Shown: piece by piece, positions 43,991-53,278 of the stretch
Position numbering within the stretch: the first letter of the stretch is position 1
How the letters are laid out: each line of letters starts with the position of its first letter
Made by a program: the position numbers and the translations under genes
NCBI GenBank assembly: GCA_964646205.1
Contig: CAZYAZ010000006.1
Span: 56,878 to 120,877 of the forward strand
Direction of reading: 5' to 3'
Source of the DNA: UBA8437 sp964646205
Lineage (GTDB): Bacteria > Planctomycetota > Planctomycetia > Planctomycetales > Planctomycetaceae
Length of the DNA stretch: 64,000 nucleotides
Notes under the pieces: model-generated
Told to the model about the DNA's origin: nothing
What the model saw: only the letters and a program-made list of their open reading frames with translations
Database searches by the model: none

Positions 43991-46096
43991 GTGACCGATT
44001 TCACGACAGCTTCACCGACAGGCGGTCTCTCCGGCAATCCGTCGGCCGCCGGGGTCTCGTGGCGTAGCTGGTTGGTGGCGACGGTGGTCGGCCTGGGGTT
44101 GTCGTTGGTCTTCTGGTGGTCGCTCTACAGCGGTGGCGGCCTGCTGGGCGGCGACATCTACACCTACTTCTTTCCCCAGAAGGCGTACCTGGCCGAGCAC
44201 GTGGTTCGTGGCGAGTTGCCGCTTTGGAACAACCGGGTGGGACACGGATATCCGGTAGTCGGCGAGAGCCAGACAGGCCTCTTCTATCCGTTCCACCTGT
44301 TGTATGCGGTACTGAGCGTCAACGCGGCATACAACACGGTGCAGTTGGTGCACTACGTCCTGGCCTTCGTCTTCACCTGGCGATACGCCCGGCAGATGGG
44401 CCTGGGTGACGTGTCCGGTTGGCTCGTGGGGCTGGTTTATGTTTATGGCTGGTTTCCACCACGAATTGTGCTGGAATGGGCGATCCTGGGGGGCACCTGG
44501 TTGCCGGCGGTGTTGTGGGTGACCGAGCGGTTCCTGGCGCGGCCACGCTGCAAGGACCTGCTGTTGTTGTCCCTGGTGCTTGCCCTGCAGATGTTGGCAG
44601 GCCACTTCCACCTGGCTTTTGTGACCCAGTTGGTCCTGGTCTTCTATATTCCATCGAGGTTGTGGTGGGCTGGACGTGGATTGCCCGAATGGTCGGTGTC
44701 GGCGAGACGGCGGTTGCTGGTGGCTTCGGTCGTGGGGATGGGCCTGGCGTTCGGATTGGCAGCGGTGCAGTTGCTGCCGACATGGGAGTTGAAACAGAGC
44801 AGCCAGCGCGAGAATGTCACCGGACGCAAGTACGACCCCGGTTACGGACACATGCCGTTCGCTTACTGGAGCCAGGTGGTGACACCGTGGCGATGGTACG
44901 AGTCCGGGGTGGATCGGGTGTCGCAATACGACGCGGGTCCGGCCGAGACAAACCAGGTCGAGGCGCACCTCTACTTTGGCCTGCCGACGGTGGGCCTGCT
45001 GGTCGTGGGACTGGTTGGCTGGTGCGTCGGCCGTCGCAGTGATTCGCGGTTCGTGATCTGGCTGGTACTGGGATCGTTGGCGTTGCTGTACACGCCCGCG
45101 TGGCATTTGCCGGTGACACGTCACCTGCCGGGTTTCGGATTTTTTACCGGTCCGGGTCGGTACGGGATCGTCACCGCGTTGGCGGCGGCGATGTTGGCTG
45201 GTTTGGCCTGGCAGTGGCTGATGACCCGCCCCGTCCTGGCGCGTCGCGGTGGCCTGGGAGTCTTGCTGGCAGTCGTGGTCTTTCCATTGTTGACGTGGGA
45301 CTTGTGGGAGGTTGGTCGCAAGCAGACCTACGCGGTACTGTTGGAAACCCCGTTGATCAACCGGCTGGAGCACAGCCCCGTGGCCGCGCGGCTGCAGCGA
45401 CTGGATGGTCCGGTGCGACTGTTCTGTGACTACCAGAACCTGCCCACCCTGTTGCGAGTTGCCTCGACGCCGGTTTACCTGGGACTGGGGCCGGCCGAGT
45501 ATTTTGACGAGTCGCTGGCGATGCCGGGCGAATTGCCCTTTGGAGTCCGGGCCACGTCCGAACAGGTCGCCTGGCTGCAGCGGGCCGGTGTGACTCACCT
45601 GTTGACCCGTCGGCCACTCGACACGGCCGACTGGCCGGTGACGTTGATCGAGAGTTTTGCCAGCGATCCATTTCTGCAGGTGGCCTACCAGGGTGGTGAT
45701 CAACGATTGAACTTTTTCCTGTACAGGCTGGACGGTTCCCGCGGCCGACTGTCGTGGCTGAAAGCCGCGGATGGTCTCTCGGCCGAGATCACCGGTTACA
45801 CCGCCAATCAGGTCACGGCCACCGTCGAATCGACCCGAGGCGGGCGGCTGGTGTTGACGGACCTGGCGTATCCGGGCTGGAGCGTGCGGGTGGATGGAGA
45901 AGCGGTGGAATCGGTGAGGGTCGAGGGGATGTATCGTGGGGTGGACGTGCCGCCGGGGTCGCACGAGGTCACCTGGGTTTACCGGCCGACGTCGGTGATC
46001 GTTGGGGCAGTACTCAGCGGTGTGTCGTTGGCGTTGCTTGTCGGAGCGTGTCTTGTCGGTCGGCGGCGGTTCGAGCTAGCTTGGGACGAATCCTGA
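43991..46096 (+). CDS. YfhO-like multi-pass membrane protein
   Basis: This 701-residue protein has about 12 hydrophobic helices and the YfhO/GT-C pattern: GGDIYTYFFPQKAYLAEHVVRG early, ELPLWNNRVGHGYPVVGESQTGLFYP, then LAGHFHLAF and GFGFFTGPGRYGIVTALA. The C-terminal 180 residues form a soluble module with a typical end, VLTDLAYPGWSVRVDGE. YfhO in Bacillus glycosylates lipoteichoic acid with GlcNAc; in this diderm the acceptor would differ. The GTG at 43991 starts just after the previous stop; extension upstream would overlap the DUF3604 gene in another frame. Confidence 0.82.
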   Translation: MTDFTTASPTGGLSGNPSAAGVSWRSWLVATVVGLGLSLVFWWSLYSGGGLLGGDIYTYFFPQKAYLAEHVVRGELPLWNNRVGHGYPVVGESQTGLFYPFHLLYAVLSVNAAYNTVQLVHYVLAFVFTWRYARQMGLGDVSGWLVGLVYVYGWFPPRIVLEWAILGGTWLPAVLWVTERFLARPRCKDLLLLSLVLALQMLAGHFHLAFVTQLVLVFYIPSRLWWAGRGLPEWSVSARRRLLVASVVGMGLAFGLAAVQLLPTWELKQSSQRENVTGRKYDPGYGHMPFAYWSQVVTPWRWYESGVDRVSQYDAGPAETNQVEAHLYFGLPTVGLLVVGLVGWCVGRRSDSRFVIWLVLGSLALLYTPAWHLPVTRHLPGFGFFTGPGRYGIVTALAAAMLAGLAWQWLMTRPVLARRGGLGVLLAVVVFPLLTWDLWEVGRKQTYAVLLETPLINRLEHSPVAARLQRLDGPVRLFCDYQNLPTLLRVASTPVYLGLGPAEYFDESLAMPGELPFGVRATSEQVAWLQRAGVTHLLTRRPLDTADWPVTLIESFASDPFLQVAYQGGDQRLNFFLYRLDGSRGRLSWLKAADGLSAEITGYTANQVTATVESTRGGRLVLTDLAYPGWSVRVDGEAVESVRVEGMYRGVDVPPGSHEVTWVYRPTSVIVGAVLSGVSLALLVGACLVGRRRFELAWDES

Positions 46097-46121
46097 TTGT
46101 GTTCGATAGGGATGTGATCCG

Positions 46122-47207
46122 TTGTTGAAGTCGATCCTGTTTCTGCCCGACGGTTATTTTTACGGCATGCTGGCCTGGTTGGCGGCTGTGGCTGTGTCCG
46201 TGGTGGTCCTGGTTCGATTGAGGCGGGGTGCTTCGGACGGACGCAAAAAATGGATTCACGCATCACTGTCGCTCTGGATCGTGCTGGTCGGCCTGACCGG
46301 GGTGGAACTGTATTTCGCACTGGTTTACGACACGACCGACAGCTTCAGCATGACCAACGTCTCGAAGAAGTGGTTTGCGATGCACGTCAAGCCGCACGAA
46401 CGGTCCCTGGAACTGGGGGCCGGCCGGGGGATTCTCTACCGGGACGACCACGACCTGCCGGTGGTTCGTGGAACCGGTGATGACCAGCACGTGGTGTTCG
46501 TTGGCGACAGTTTTACGTTTGGACATGGTGTGAAGCGGATCGCCGATCGATTCAGCAACCGATTGGCCACCTCGCTGGCTGCCGAAGATCCAGGCCGTTA
46601 CACCATCACGAATCTGTCCAATGCCGGTGTCGACCTGCACTGGGCCGAGAGATTGCTCGAGGAACTGTTCACTCAAAAAATCCCTGTCGACCGGGTCGTG
46701 TACGTCGTTTGCCTGAATGATATCGAGACGTTTCATCCACGACACAAGACCTACTATGTCGATCTGCAGCAGCACGCTCCCCACTTCTTTCTGTGGAAGC
46801 ACACCTACTTCTTCAACCTGATGTACTTTCGCCTGCGACAGTTCACCGTGTCGGATTTCCATGACTACTACCAGTTTGTCCGCGAGTACTACGACGGCGA
46901 GCCGTGGCAGAAGATGCGGCGGAAGCTGGACCAGGTCAACAGCCTGTGCCGTACCCACGGGGCTCGGCTCGATGTGGTCGTGTTCCCGTTCCTGCACAAC
47001 CTGGGTCCGGATTATCCGTTCCGCGATGTGCACGCCCAGTGGTCCGAGTGGGGACGGGACAGCGGCGTCCGTGTACTCGATTTGCACGAGACGCTCGAGG
47101 CTCACTCGGCCGAGGGCCTGACGGTCAATCGCTACGATGCCCATCCCAACGAACGCGCCCACGCCCTGGCTGCCGAGGCCTTGAGGGTCGGGTTGTTTGA
47201 CGACTAG
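46122..47207 (+). CDS. Membrane-anchored SGNH/GDSL-like hydrolase or acyltransferase
   Basis: This 361-residue protein has two hydrophobic helices (about 13-32 and 48-68) and a periplasmic SGNH domain. The nucleophile S130 is in VVFVGDSFTFGHGV, N167 is in NLSNAGVD, and D339/H341 are in NRYDAHPNERAH. Such anchored SGNH domains often add or remove O-acetyl groups on surface sugars. The start is TTG at 46122 or 46125, with AGGGA about 10 bases upstream. It closes the four-gene envelope cluster and shares a CTAG with the converging oxidoreductase stop. Confidence 0.78.
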   Translation: MLKSILFLPDGYFYGMLAWLAAVAVSVVVLVRLRRGASDGRKKWIHASLSLWIVLVGLTGVELYFALVYDTTDSFSMTNVSKKWFAMHVKPHERSLELGAGRGILYRDDHDLPVVRGTGDDQHVVFVGDSFTFGHGVKRIADRFSNRLATSLAAEDPGRYTITNLSNAGVDLHWAERLLEELFTQKIPVDRVVYVVCLNDIETFHPRHKTYYVDLQQHAPHFFLWKHTYFFNLMYFRLRQFTVSDFHDYYQFVREYYDGEPWQKMRRKLDQVNSLCRTHGARLDVVVFPFLHNLGPDYPFRDVHAQWSEWGRDSGVRVLDLHETLEAHSAEGLTVNRYDAHPNERAHALAAEALRVGLFDD

Positions 47208-48235
47208 TCGGCCAGTGGCAGGTCGACCGGTTGTCCCGACCCGGCGCTGAGAGCCACGGCCTCGGTGAATTCCATGTACTTCACACCGGTGTTGAAGTCC
47301 GTCAGCCGGATCGTCTCGGTTCCGCGAATCGCCCCGATGAACTCGTCCTCGACACGCCAGCCCCCCTGCAATTCTGACGGGATCTCGGGTTCATGCAGCG
47401 CGTCGTCACCGACCTGTCCGATCAACAGGGTCCCCTTGCCGAGATCCACCTTGATCGTGCCGTGGCTGCCGTAGAGGTGCAGGTGATAGCCGGGACCGAA
47501 CAGGGCGATGCCACTGAGGTGGTACAAGCCCCGTGCTCCTCCGGAAATCTCGGTCACCGCCTGCACGCTGTCGGATATTGTTGCCGGCCCGTCGGGTCGG
47601 TTGGGGCCGAAAGTCTCCATCTGTGCGAAGACTCGTGTCGGGTCCGGCGTCCATCTCAGCGCGGCTTCGTGCAGGATTCCCATGGCCAGGACATTGAACC
47701 CGCTGATCTCGCGGTCCTGCCGCCAGTGCAACGGTTTCTCGACATCCTGGAACTGGTCATCGGCCCCGATCACCACCATTTCGCGCAAGTCGCCCAGGAA
47801 TCCGTCGTCGATCAGTCCGCGGACGTAATCGGTACAGAAAAAGGCGAACGGGCTGGGGACGATCTGGGTGACCAGTTCAGGGTGTGCCTCGGAGGCCGCC
47901 AGCATCAAACGGGCTTCTGCCACGGTGCGGGCCATGCGAGCTTCTGTCATCACGTGCTTGCCGGAGTTGAGTGCCGCGCAGGTGACCTCGCAGTGCATGT
48001 TGGGCCAGGTTCCGATCATCACGGCGTCGATGTCGTCGTCGGCGACCAGGTCCTGCCACGTGTCGTAGACTCGAGGAATTTCGAATTCTGCTGCCGCACG
48101 TTCTGACGACTCGCGCGAGCGATTGACCACTCCGGTCAACTCGACTCCCTCGTTGGCGCGAAACCCGGGCACATGTCGAAGGCGGGTGTTTGCTCCGGCT
48201 CCGACAATGCCGATGCGGATCGTGTCGGTGGACAT
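47204..48235 (-). CDS. Gfo/Idh/MocA family oxidoreductase with altered EKP motif
   Basis: This 343-residue NAD(P)-dependent protein opens with a Rossmann loop IRIGIVGAGANTRLRHVPGF and continues with AVMIGTWPNMHCEVTCAAL and SGKHVMTEARMART. The family normally has E-K-P at this last position, where Lys is catalytic; here E-A-R is found. It may therefore not be a standard dehydrogenase. Substrate is unknown. The stop codon shares a CTAG with the SGNH gene (47204-47207). Confidence 0.85.
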   Translation of the reverse strand: MSTDTIRIGIVGAGANTRLRHVPGFRANEGVELTGVVNRSRESSERAAAEFEIPRVYDTWQDLVADDDIDAVMIGTWPNMHCEVTCAALNSGKHVMTEARMARTVAEARLMLAASEAHPELVTQIVPSPFAFFCTDYVRGLIDDGFLGDLREMVVIGADDQFQDVEKPLHWRQDREISGFNVLAMGILHEAALRWTPDPTRVFAQMETFGPNRPDGPATISDSVQAVTEISGGARGLYHLSGIALFGPGYHLHLYGSHGTIKVDLGKGTLLIGQVGDDALHEPEIPSELQGGWRVEDEFIGAIRGTETIRLTDFNTGVKYMEFTEAVALSAGSGQPVDLPLAD

Positions 48236-48324
48236 GGTTGCTATTCCTGGCGTGCGACAATTGGTCTGGGTGGACCGATTCTAGCTGCGAGAACCGGGAG
48301 AGACCAACGCGGCCACGTGTTTGC

Positions 48325-49512
48325 TCAGGCGGCCCGGGCCAGTTGTCGTTGCGGCAGCCGGTTCAGGATCGCTTCGGCGGTTCGGCCGTTGGCACCCGTC
48401 GCCCCGATCGATTCGGTCAACGATGTCATCCGGTCGACCATCTCCTGGCGCGAGCTCGGGTCGGCAAGCCAGCCATCGAGGATGTTCACGACCGGGTCGA
48501 TCCACGGTTCGAAACGTCCCGAGAATGGGAACTCGGGCATCAGCTCGTCACCCATCAACAGGTTGGGCAACGAGATGTAACCGCAGGTGACCAGTCTCCG
48601 GGCGATGAACTCCGAGAGCCGTGTTCCGCGATAAACCGCCACCGCGGGTGTCTGCCGGGCGAGCAGTTCGAGGCTGACCGATCCGGAGACCATCAGGCAG
48701 CAGTCGGCTGCCTCGATGATCTCTGACGTCCTGCCGACGTGGAATTCGACCCGTCCGGATTCTCCCATTGCCCGCTGGTTCATCAGAAATCGTGCCTCGC
48801 AGTGCCGCCTGTGCTCCGACTTGTAGTTGGCGACCAGGAAGCGTGCCGATGGGTGTTGTCGGGCCAGTCGATCGACCACCTGTTGGAGCAAGGGCCAGTT
48901 GAAACTGACTTCCTGGGTTCGCGATCCGGGCAACAGTGCCACCGTCGGTCCAGGGGTGTTCTGGTATGTGGCCAGGAATTCGGTGTCCAGGGTGTGATTG
49001 GCCACTTCGTCAAAAAACGGATGTCCGACGTACTCTGCCGATACCCCCCGGCTGGTGTACCAGTCGTATTCAAACGGCAGGCCACACAGGACGTGATCGA
49101 CGAACCGCCGGACCTTTTTGATTCGCCATGGAGCCCAGGCCCACAATTGCGGCGGCAGGTAATAAAAGACCGGGATTCCCGCGGCCCGGGCCTTGCGGGC
49201 AATCCACCAGTTGAATCCGGGGAAGTCGACCAGGACGACAGCGTCGGGGGGATCGGTCTGAAAGATCGCCTCGGCTTGTTTGACCAGTCGGTAGAAGCGG
49301 CCGAGCATCGGGACGACTTTTGCAAATCCCATCACGGCCAGGTCGGTCAGCGGATAGACCAATTCGCCGCCGGATTCTTCAAACAACGGCTGCATCAGCG
49401 GCCCGCCGAAACCGGTGGCAACAAGATCGGGACACCGGGTCCGCAGTTCACCGATCAATCCGGCGGCGTGTTCATCTCCGCTGGGTTCACCGACTGAAAA
49501 AAATATCCGCAT
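48325..49512 (-). CDS. lpxB: Lipid-A-disaccharide synthase
   Basis: This 395-residue GT19 enzyme joins UDP-2,3-diacylglucosamine and lipid X to form the lipid A disaccharide. It has the N-terminal FFSVGEPSGDEHAAGLI, VMGFAKVVPMLGRF, DFPGFNWWIARKARAAGIPVFYYLPPQLWAW in three adjoining family segments, LLPGSRTQEVSFNWPL and MVSGSVSLELLARQTP. The ATG at 49512 gives MRIFFSVGEP, the normal start. Its presence indicates lipid A in the outer membrane. Other lpx genes are not in the window. It lies about 90 bases downstream of the oxidoreductase start region on the same strand. Confidence 0.93.
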   Translation of the reverse strand: MRIFFSVGEPSGDEHAAGLIGELRTRCPDLVATGFGGPLMQPLFEESGGELVYPLTDLAVMGFAKVVPMLGRFYRLVKQAEAIFQTDPPDAVVLVDFPGFNWWIARKARAAGIPVFYYLPPQLWAWAPWRIKKVRRFVDHVLCGLPFEYDWYTSRGVSAEYVGHPFFDEVANHTLDTEFLATYQNTPGPTVALLPGSRTQEVSFNWPLLQQVVDRLARQHPSARFLVANYKSEHRRHCEARFLMNQRAMGESGRVEFHVGRTSEIIEAADCCLMVSGSVSLELLARQTPAVAVYRGTRLSEFIARRLVTCGYISLPNLLMGDELMPEFPFSGRFEPWIDPVVNILDGWLADPSSRQEMVDRMTSLTESIGATGANGRTAEAILNRLPQRQLARAA

Positions 49513-49653
49513 CCGTCGCGTCCTTGCGTTGGATTGAGCTGACAAGCTGGCGGGCACCTTATGCGGGCCGGGTGACCATCGTCAAGACGGACCCCGGATG
49601 CGAGTCATACGAGGTTGGGCGTGGTGTTGTCGGTGATTTCAAACAACAGCCGG

Positions 49654-51234
49654 TCACCGGGATCGCCAGAACGACGGTACGAAGAGCACGAGGATGGCGA
49701 ACAATTCGAGTCGGCCGAGCAGCATCAGGATCGAGAGCAGGATCTTTGACTGGGATGTCAGGAAGGCGTAGTTGTTGGTTGGTCCAAATGCGCCCAGTCC
49801 GGGACCGATGTTGTTGAGCGTGGCGGCGACCGCACTGGCAGTGTCAATCAACCGGTCCGACTGGTGGTCCTGCCAGGGCGTTCCCGGTTGTATCACCAGC
49901 AGCAACATCCAACTGGCCAGGAAGATCAGCAGCACCAGGCAGAAGTAGACCACAACCTGGTGCCGTTGAGCTTTGTCGATCGCGACGCCGGACAGCCGGA
50001 GAGGACGCACGACGTTGGGCCGAAATGCCTGTTCGATTTCCAGTCGGACAATCTTGGCAAAGAGAATGAATCGGACGACTTTCAGTCCACCCCCTGTCGA
50101 TCCGGCACAGCCCCCGACGAACATCAGCACCAGCATCACTCCTCGTGACGAATCGCTCCACTTGTCGAAGTCGGCGGTGGCAAATCCCGTGGTGGTCATG
50201 ATCGAGGTGACCTGGAATGTGGCCGCGCGGACCGAGTCGTAAAGCGACGTGTCTTGTGTGTTGAAATAGACTGATGCGGACAGAACGAGAGTCGCCGAGG
50301 CCAGCAGTCCCAGGTAGACCCGAAATTCGGTGTCGCGGCTAAAGGTTCTCCAGAGTTGCCGTCGCGAAAGTGCCAGGTGATACAGCGAGAAGTTGGTGCC
50401 TGCCAGGATCATGAACAGAATGATCGTCCAGTGGATCCAGCCACTGGCAAAATAGCCGATGCTTTCGTTGTGGGTGCTGAATCCTCCGGTGGCCATGGTG
50501 CCAAAGGTGTGACACAACGCGTCGAAGATACTCATGCCCTCGATGGTCAGCAGGATCGTCAACAGCACGCTGATCGCGACGTAGATCGCCCACATCACCA
50601 TCGCGGCCTGCTGGACCCGGGGCCGGACTGTTTCGGACATCGGGCCGGGGACTTCTCCTCGCAGCAGTGCTTTTCCCGCCCCTCCCAGCCGACGCAGGAT
50701 GGCGACGAACAGCACGATGATTCCCATGCCTCCGAGCCAGTGTGTGAAACTGCGCCAAAACAGAATGCAGCGTGGGACGCGGGGAGTGGTGGGATCGTTG
50801 TCGCTCTCGAGGTGGGTCAGCACGCTGGCCCCGGTGGTTGTGAAACCCGAGATCGATTCGAACAGCGCGTCGGAGACACCGACAACACGAATCAGATTTC
50901 CTGAATCACCCGGTCCCCGGGTCGTGGTTTGCGTGCCGGAGAACAAAAAGGGGAGTGCTCCGAGGATCCCGGCCAGAAGCCAGCCCAGCCCGACGATGGC
51001 CAGGGCTTCCTTGTGAAGCATCGAGTCATCCCGCGCATTGCGGCCAATCCAGAACAGGGTGCCGCCGATGGCCAGGCTGCAGCCGATGGCTGCCAGCAAC
51101 CCGTAGAAGCCATCGCTCTCGAAAGTCGAGACCTCACCGCAAAACGGGAACGCCCACGGCAGGCTGAAGATCATCGATCCCCCGACGAGTGCTCCGAGCA
51201 GGCCGATCATCCGGCATAGCATCAACCAGTTCAT
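49654..51234 (-). CDS. trkH: Trk-type potassium uptake protein TrkH
   Basis: This 526-residue protein is the K+ (or Na+) translocating subunit of the Trk/Ktr group. Four selectivity-filter repeats are seen: SGFTTTGASV, TMATGGFST, IMTTTGFATA and LNNIGPGLGA, in the order expected for the four M1-P-M2 units. The RFxKxxRxE-like VRFILFAKIVRLEIEQAF and GGCAGSTGGGLK are also family features. No TrkA regulator is adjacent. The gap of 140 bases to lpxB contains nothing recognised. Confidence 0.93.
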   Translation of the reverse strand: MNWLMLCRMIGLLGALVGGSMIFSLPWAFPFCGEVSTFESDGFYGLLAAIGCSLAIGGTLFWIGRNARDDSMLHKEALAIVGLGWLLAGILGALPFLFSGTQTTTRGPGDSGNLIRVVGVSDALFESISGFTTTGASVLTHLESDNDPTTPRVPRCILFWRSFTHWLGGMGIIVLFVAILRRLGGAGKALLRGEVPGPMSETVRPRVQQAAMVMWAIYVAISVLLTILLTIEGMSIFDALCHTFGTMATGGFSTHNESIGYFASGWIHWTIILFMILAGTNFSLYHLALSRRQLWRTFSRDTEFRVYLGLLASATLVLSASVYFNTQDTSLYDSVRAATFQVTSIMTTTGFATADFDKWSDSSRGVMLVLMFVGGCAGSTGGGLKVVRFILFAKIVRLEIEQAFRPNVVRPLRLSGVAIDKAQRHQVVVYFCLVLLIFLASWMLLLVIQPGTPWQDHQSDRLIDTASAVAATLNNIGPGLGAFGPTNNYAFLTSQSKILLSILMLLGRLELFAILVLFVPSFWRSR

Positions 51235-51426
51235 GCGTGTTGACCGCTGAAGAATCCGGAATCGACGGGACGGGGATCACCACAGAAAATTCTATCCACC
51301 CAATGGTGGGCGACTCAATTGCCACCACGTCATCGACGGTCAAGGAGAGGACAACGCTTTACCGGATCTGAAGGATTCCGGACGAGACATGGTCCGTTCC
51401 GGGACCCACCCGATTGGTACGGCGGG

Positions 51427-51939
51427 TTACGCGGCCGGCACGATTGGGGGCAGGGCAGCGGGATGAGAGAATTCTTGCCACTCGGCCGCGGTTCTGATTT
51501 GTGACGAGATCGTCAGAGACGTGAACGTGCTGCCATCGGACATCCACGTTCGAGAGACCCCGGGGAAGTTCGAGATCAAATCGGGGTTGGGGGCATCGAT
51601 CACAACCAGTGTGCCTCCCGGACTCAACAGGCTGAGCCACCCGGCAACGGTTCGTGACAACTCGAAGGTTGATCGGCCCTCGGGGCGTGCCAGCACGAAC
51701 CTGGGACGGCCCGGATGGTGTGATCCAAAAATCTCGTCGGGATCATCAACATTCAGACCGAGAAACTCAAAAATCTCGACGAACTCTCCGTCTGCGGTGG
51801 CATCCAGGACACGGTCACCTGGGGTCAGATGATGGCCAAGAAGCAACTGGCGGAGCGTGGCCTGGGAAAGACGACACGTGGGAACCATGCGGGATGTTCC
51901 AGGTAAGAGGTCCCGGAGTTTTGACAACAACCAGGACAA
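51427..51939 (-). CDS. Unknown protein with a methyltransferase-like N-terminal motif
   Basis: This 170-residue protein is not clearly assigned. LTPGDRVLDATADGEFVEIF resembles motif I of class I SAM methyltransferases and LSPGGTLVVIDAP resembles strand 5, but the fold would be shorter than usual (about 140 residues after the start) and the Gly pattern of motif I is poor. It could be a degenerate or small Rossmann protein. ATG at 51939 or 51888 could be the start. The flanking 190-base and 180-base gaps hold no gene that I can see. Confidence 0.5.
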   Translation of the reverse strand: MSWLLSKLRDLLPGTSRMVPTCRLSQATLRQLLLGHHLTPGDRVLDATADGEFVEIFEFLGLNVDDPDEIFGSHHPGRPRFVLARPEGRSTFELSRTVAGWLSLLSPGGTLVVIDAPNPDLISNFPGVSRTWMSDGSTFTSLTISSQIRTAAEWQEFSHPAALPPIVPAA

Positions 51940-52118
51940 GGGGTGTACTCCGGGAGTCCGGATCGAGCGAACGCTCGTGCGCGCGTAATCTAGGCGCGGT
52001 TCCCACGAGGGTCAACACGGGTTTGGACCAATCGACCCCGGGCAGAAGATTGCCGTTTTTTCCAGCCGTCGATCCGTCTGTCGTTGCGTTGTCCGAGCCA
52101 ACGCGAACGAGAGAATTT

Positions 52119-53174
52119 CTATTGCCGTGCTGGCGCCACGGGCTTGGTTGACCGGTCGACCAGCCAGATGTTGCGGAAGCGAACCGGGTTGCCATGGTTC
52201 TGCAATTTGGTTGGCAGCGGCACTGCCCCCTCGGGTTTTCCAGCACCCGTCTTCTGCTCGACCTTGATGTCATCGTGGACCAGCACCCCGTTGTGTCTCA
52301 CTGTCAGCCGGGCGTTGCTTGTTTTTTTGCCCATCTTGTCAAAAGCGGCTGCGGTCAGTTCGATGTCGTAAGTCTGCCAACTCAGGGGAGGAAGGCACAT
52401 GTTTGTTGCCGGTTCGAGGTACCGGTACAGGCCACCGCATTCGTTGGATTTTCCGGCCAGGCCGAACGAATCCAGGATCTGCACCTCGTAACGACTCTGC
52501 AGGTACACTCCACTGTTGGCCCGCCCCTGGCCTCGTGCATACGGCATGAATGGGAGGCGGAATTCGAGGTGAAGCTGAAAACTGGTGTAATTGTCGCGGG
52601 TCTCGGTGCCTTCCATCAACAGGCCGGACTCGGTCACCTTGGCGGCCTTGAGAAGTTCGGTGGCGCGGCCGCTGAACAGCTTCACAGCACCCGCGGGTGG
52701 TCGGGCTCCCATCGTCGTGCTGACACGGTGAACCCGTTTCAATTCGGCGATCACACCGTCGTAGGATTTCAGGAAAAAGACCGCGGTGTCGTTGGCCACG
52801 TCGATCTGGAGGGGACCGTGGAGAAATCGGGCCGAATTGCCACGACGCCTGCCGGGAATCCTCAGACGGGCTTTGCCCCTGGCTCCAGCTCCTGGCAGGC
52901 CGCCAGCGTATTCGACCGCTTCGAATGTTCCGCCGCCCAGGGCAATCACCTGCAAGCCGACAGCTCGATAGGACTGGGATCCGGTCAATACCCAGCCGAC
53001 GTACTCACCCTGCAATGTGAAGTCGGTCCCCGCCGATTTTTCGTCGACGAAGGCTTGCTTGGCGTCCTGGGCGAGAGCCGGTGCGTGTGGGAGGCCAATT
53101 CCGCTGGCGACCAACGCGGCCAGAACAGACAACACGACGTGCCAGAACGATTTGCCGGTGGCTTGGAATCCCAT
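52119..53174 (-). CDS. Secreted DUF1080 (3-keto-disaccharide hydrolase-like) protein
   Basis: This 351-residue protein has a signal peptide (cleavage near PALAQ, residue 36). Residues 40-155 form a beta-rich module seen in planctomycete proteins (LQGEYVGWVLTGSQSYRAVG). The C-terminal DUF1080 domain has YTSFQLHLEFRLPF, RANSGVYLQSRYEVQILDS, CGGLYRYLEPATNMCLPP, WQTYDIELTAAAF and RNIWLVD. Reported family activity is on 3-keto sugars or related glycosides. It may act with Gfo/Idh/MocA-type enzymes, one of which is at 47204-48235. Confidence 0.88.
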   Translation of the reverse strand: MGFQATGKSFWHVVLSVLAALVASGIGLPHAPALAQDAKQAFVDEKSAGTDFTLQGEYVGWVLTGSQSYRAVGLQVIALGGGTFEAVEYAGGLPGAGARGKARLRIPGRRRGNSARFLHGPLQIDVANDTAVFFLKSYDGVIAELKRVHRVSTTMGARPPAGAVKLFSGRATELLKAAKVTESGLLMEGTETRDNYTSFQLHLEFRLPFMPYARGQGRANSGVYLQSRYEVQILDSFGLAGKSNECGGLYRYLEPATNMCLPPLSWQTYDIELTAAAFDKMGKKTSNARLTVRHNGVLVHDDIKVEQKTGAGKPEGAVPLPTKLQNHGNPVRFRNIWLVDRSTKPVAPARQ

Positions 53175-53278
53175 GGCTCTAGTTTCTCTTTGGGGCTGTC
53201 AATCACTGCAGTTTGCCAGAAGTCTCCAGTTTGACCCGCAGGTCATACCGGTGGCAAGTCGGCCACGGTGTTGCAGGT

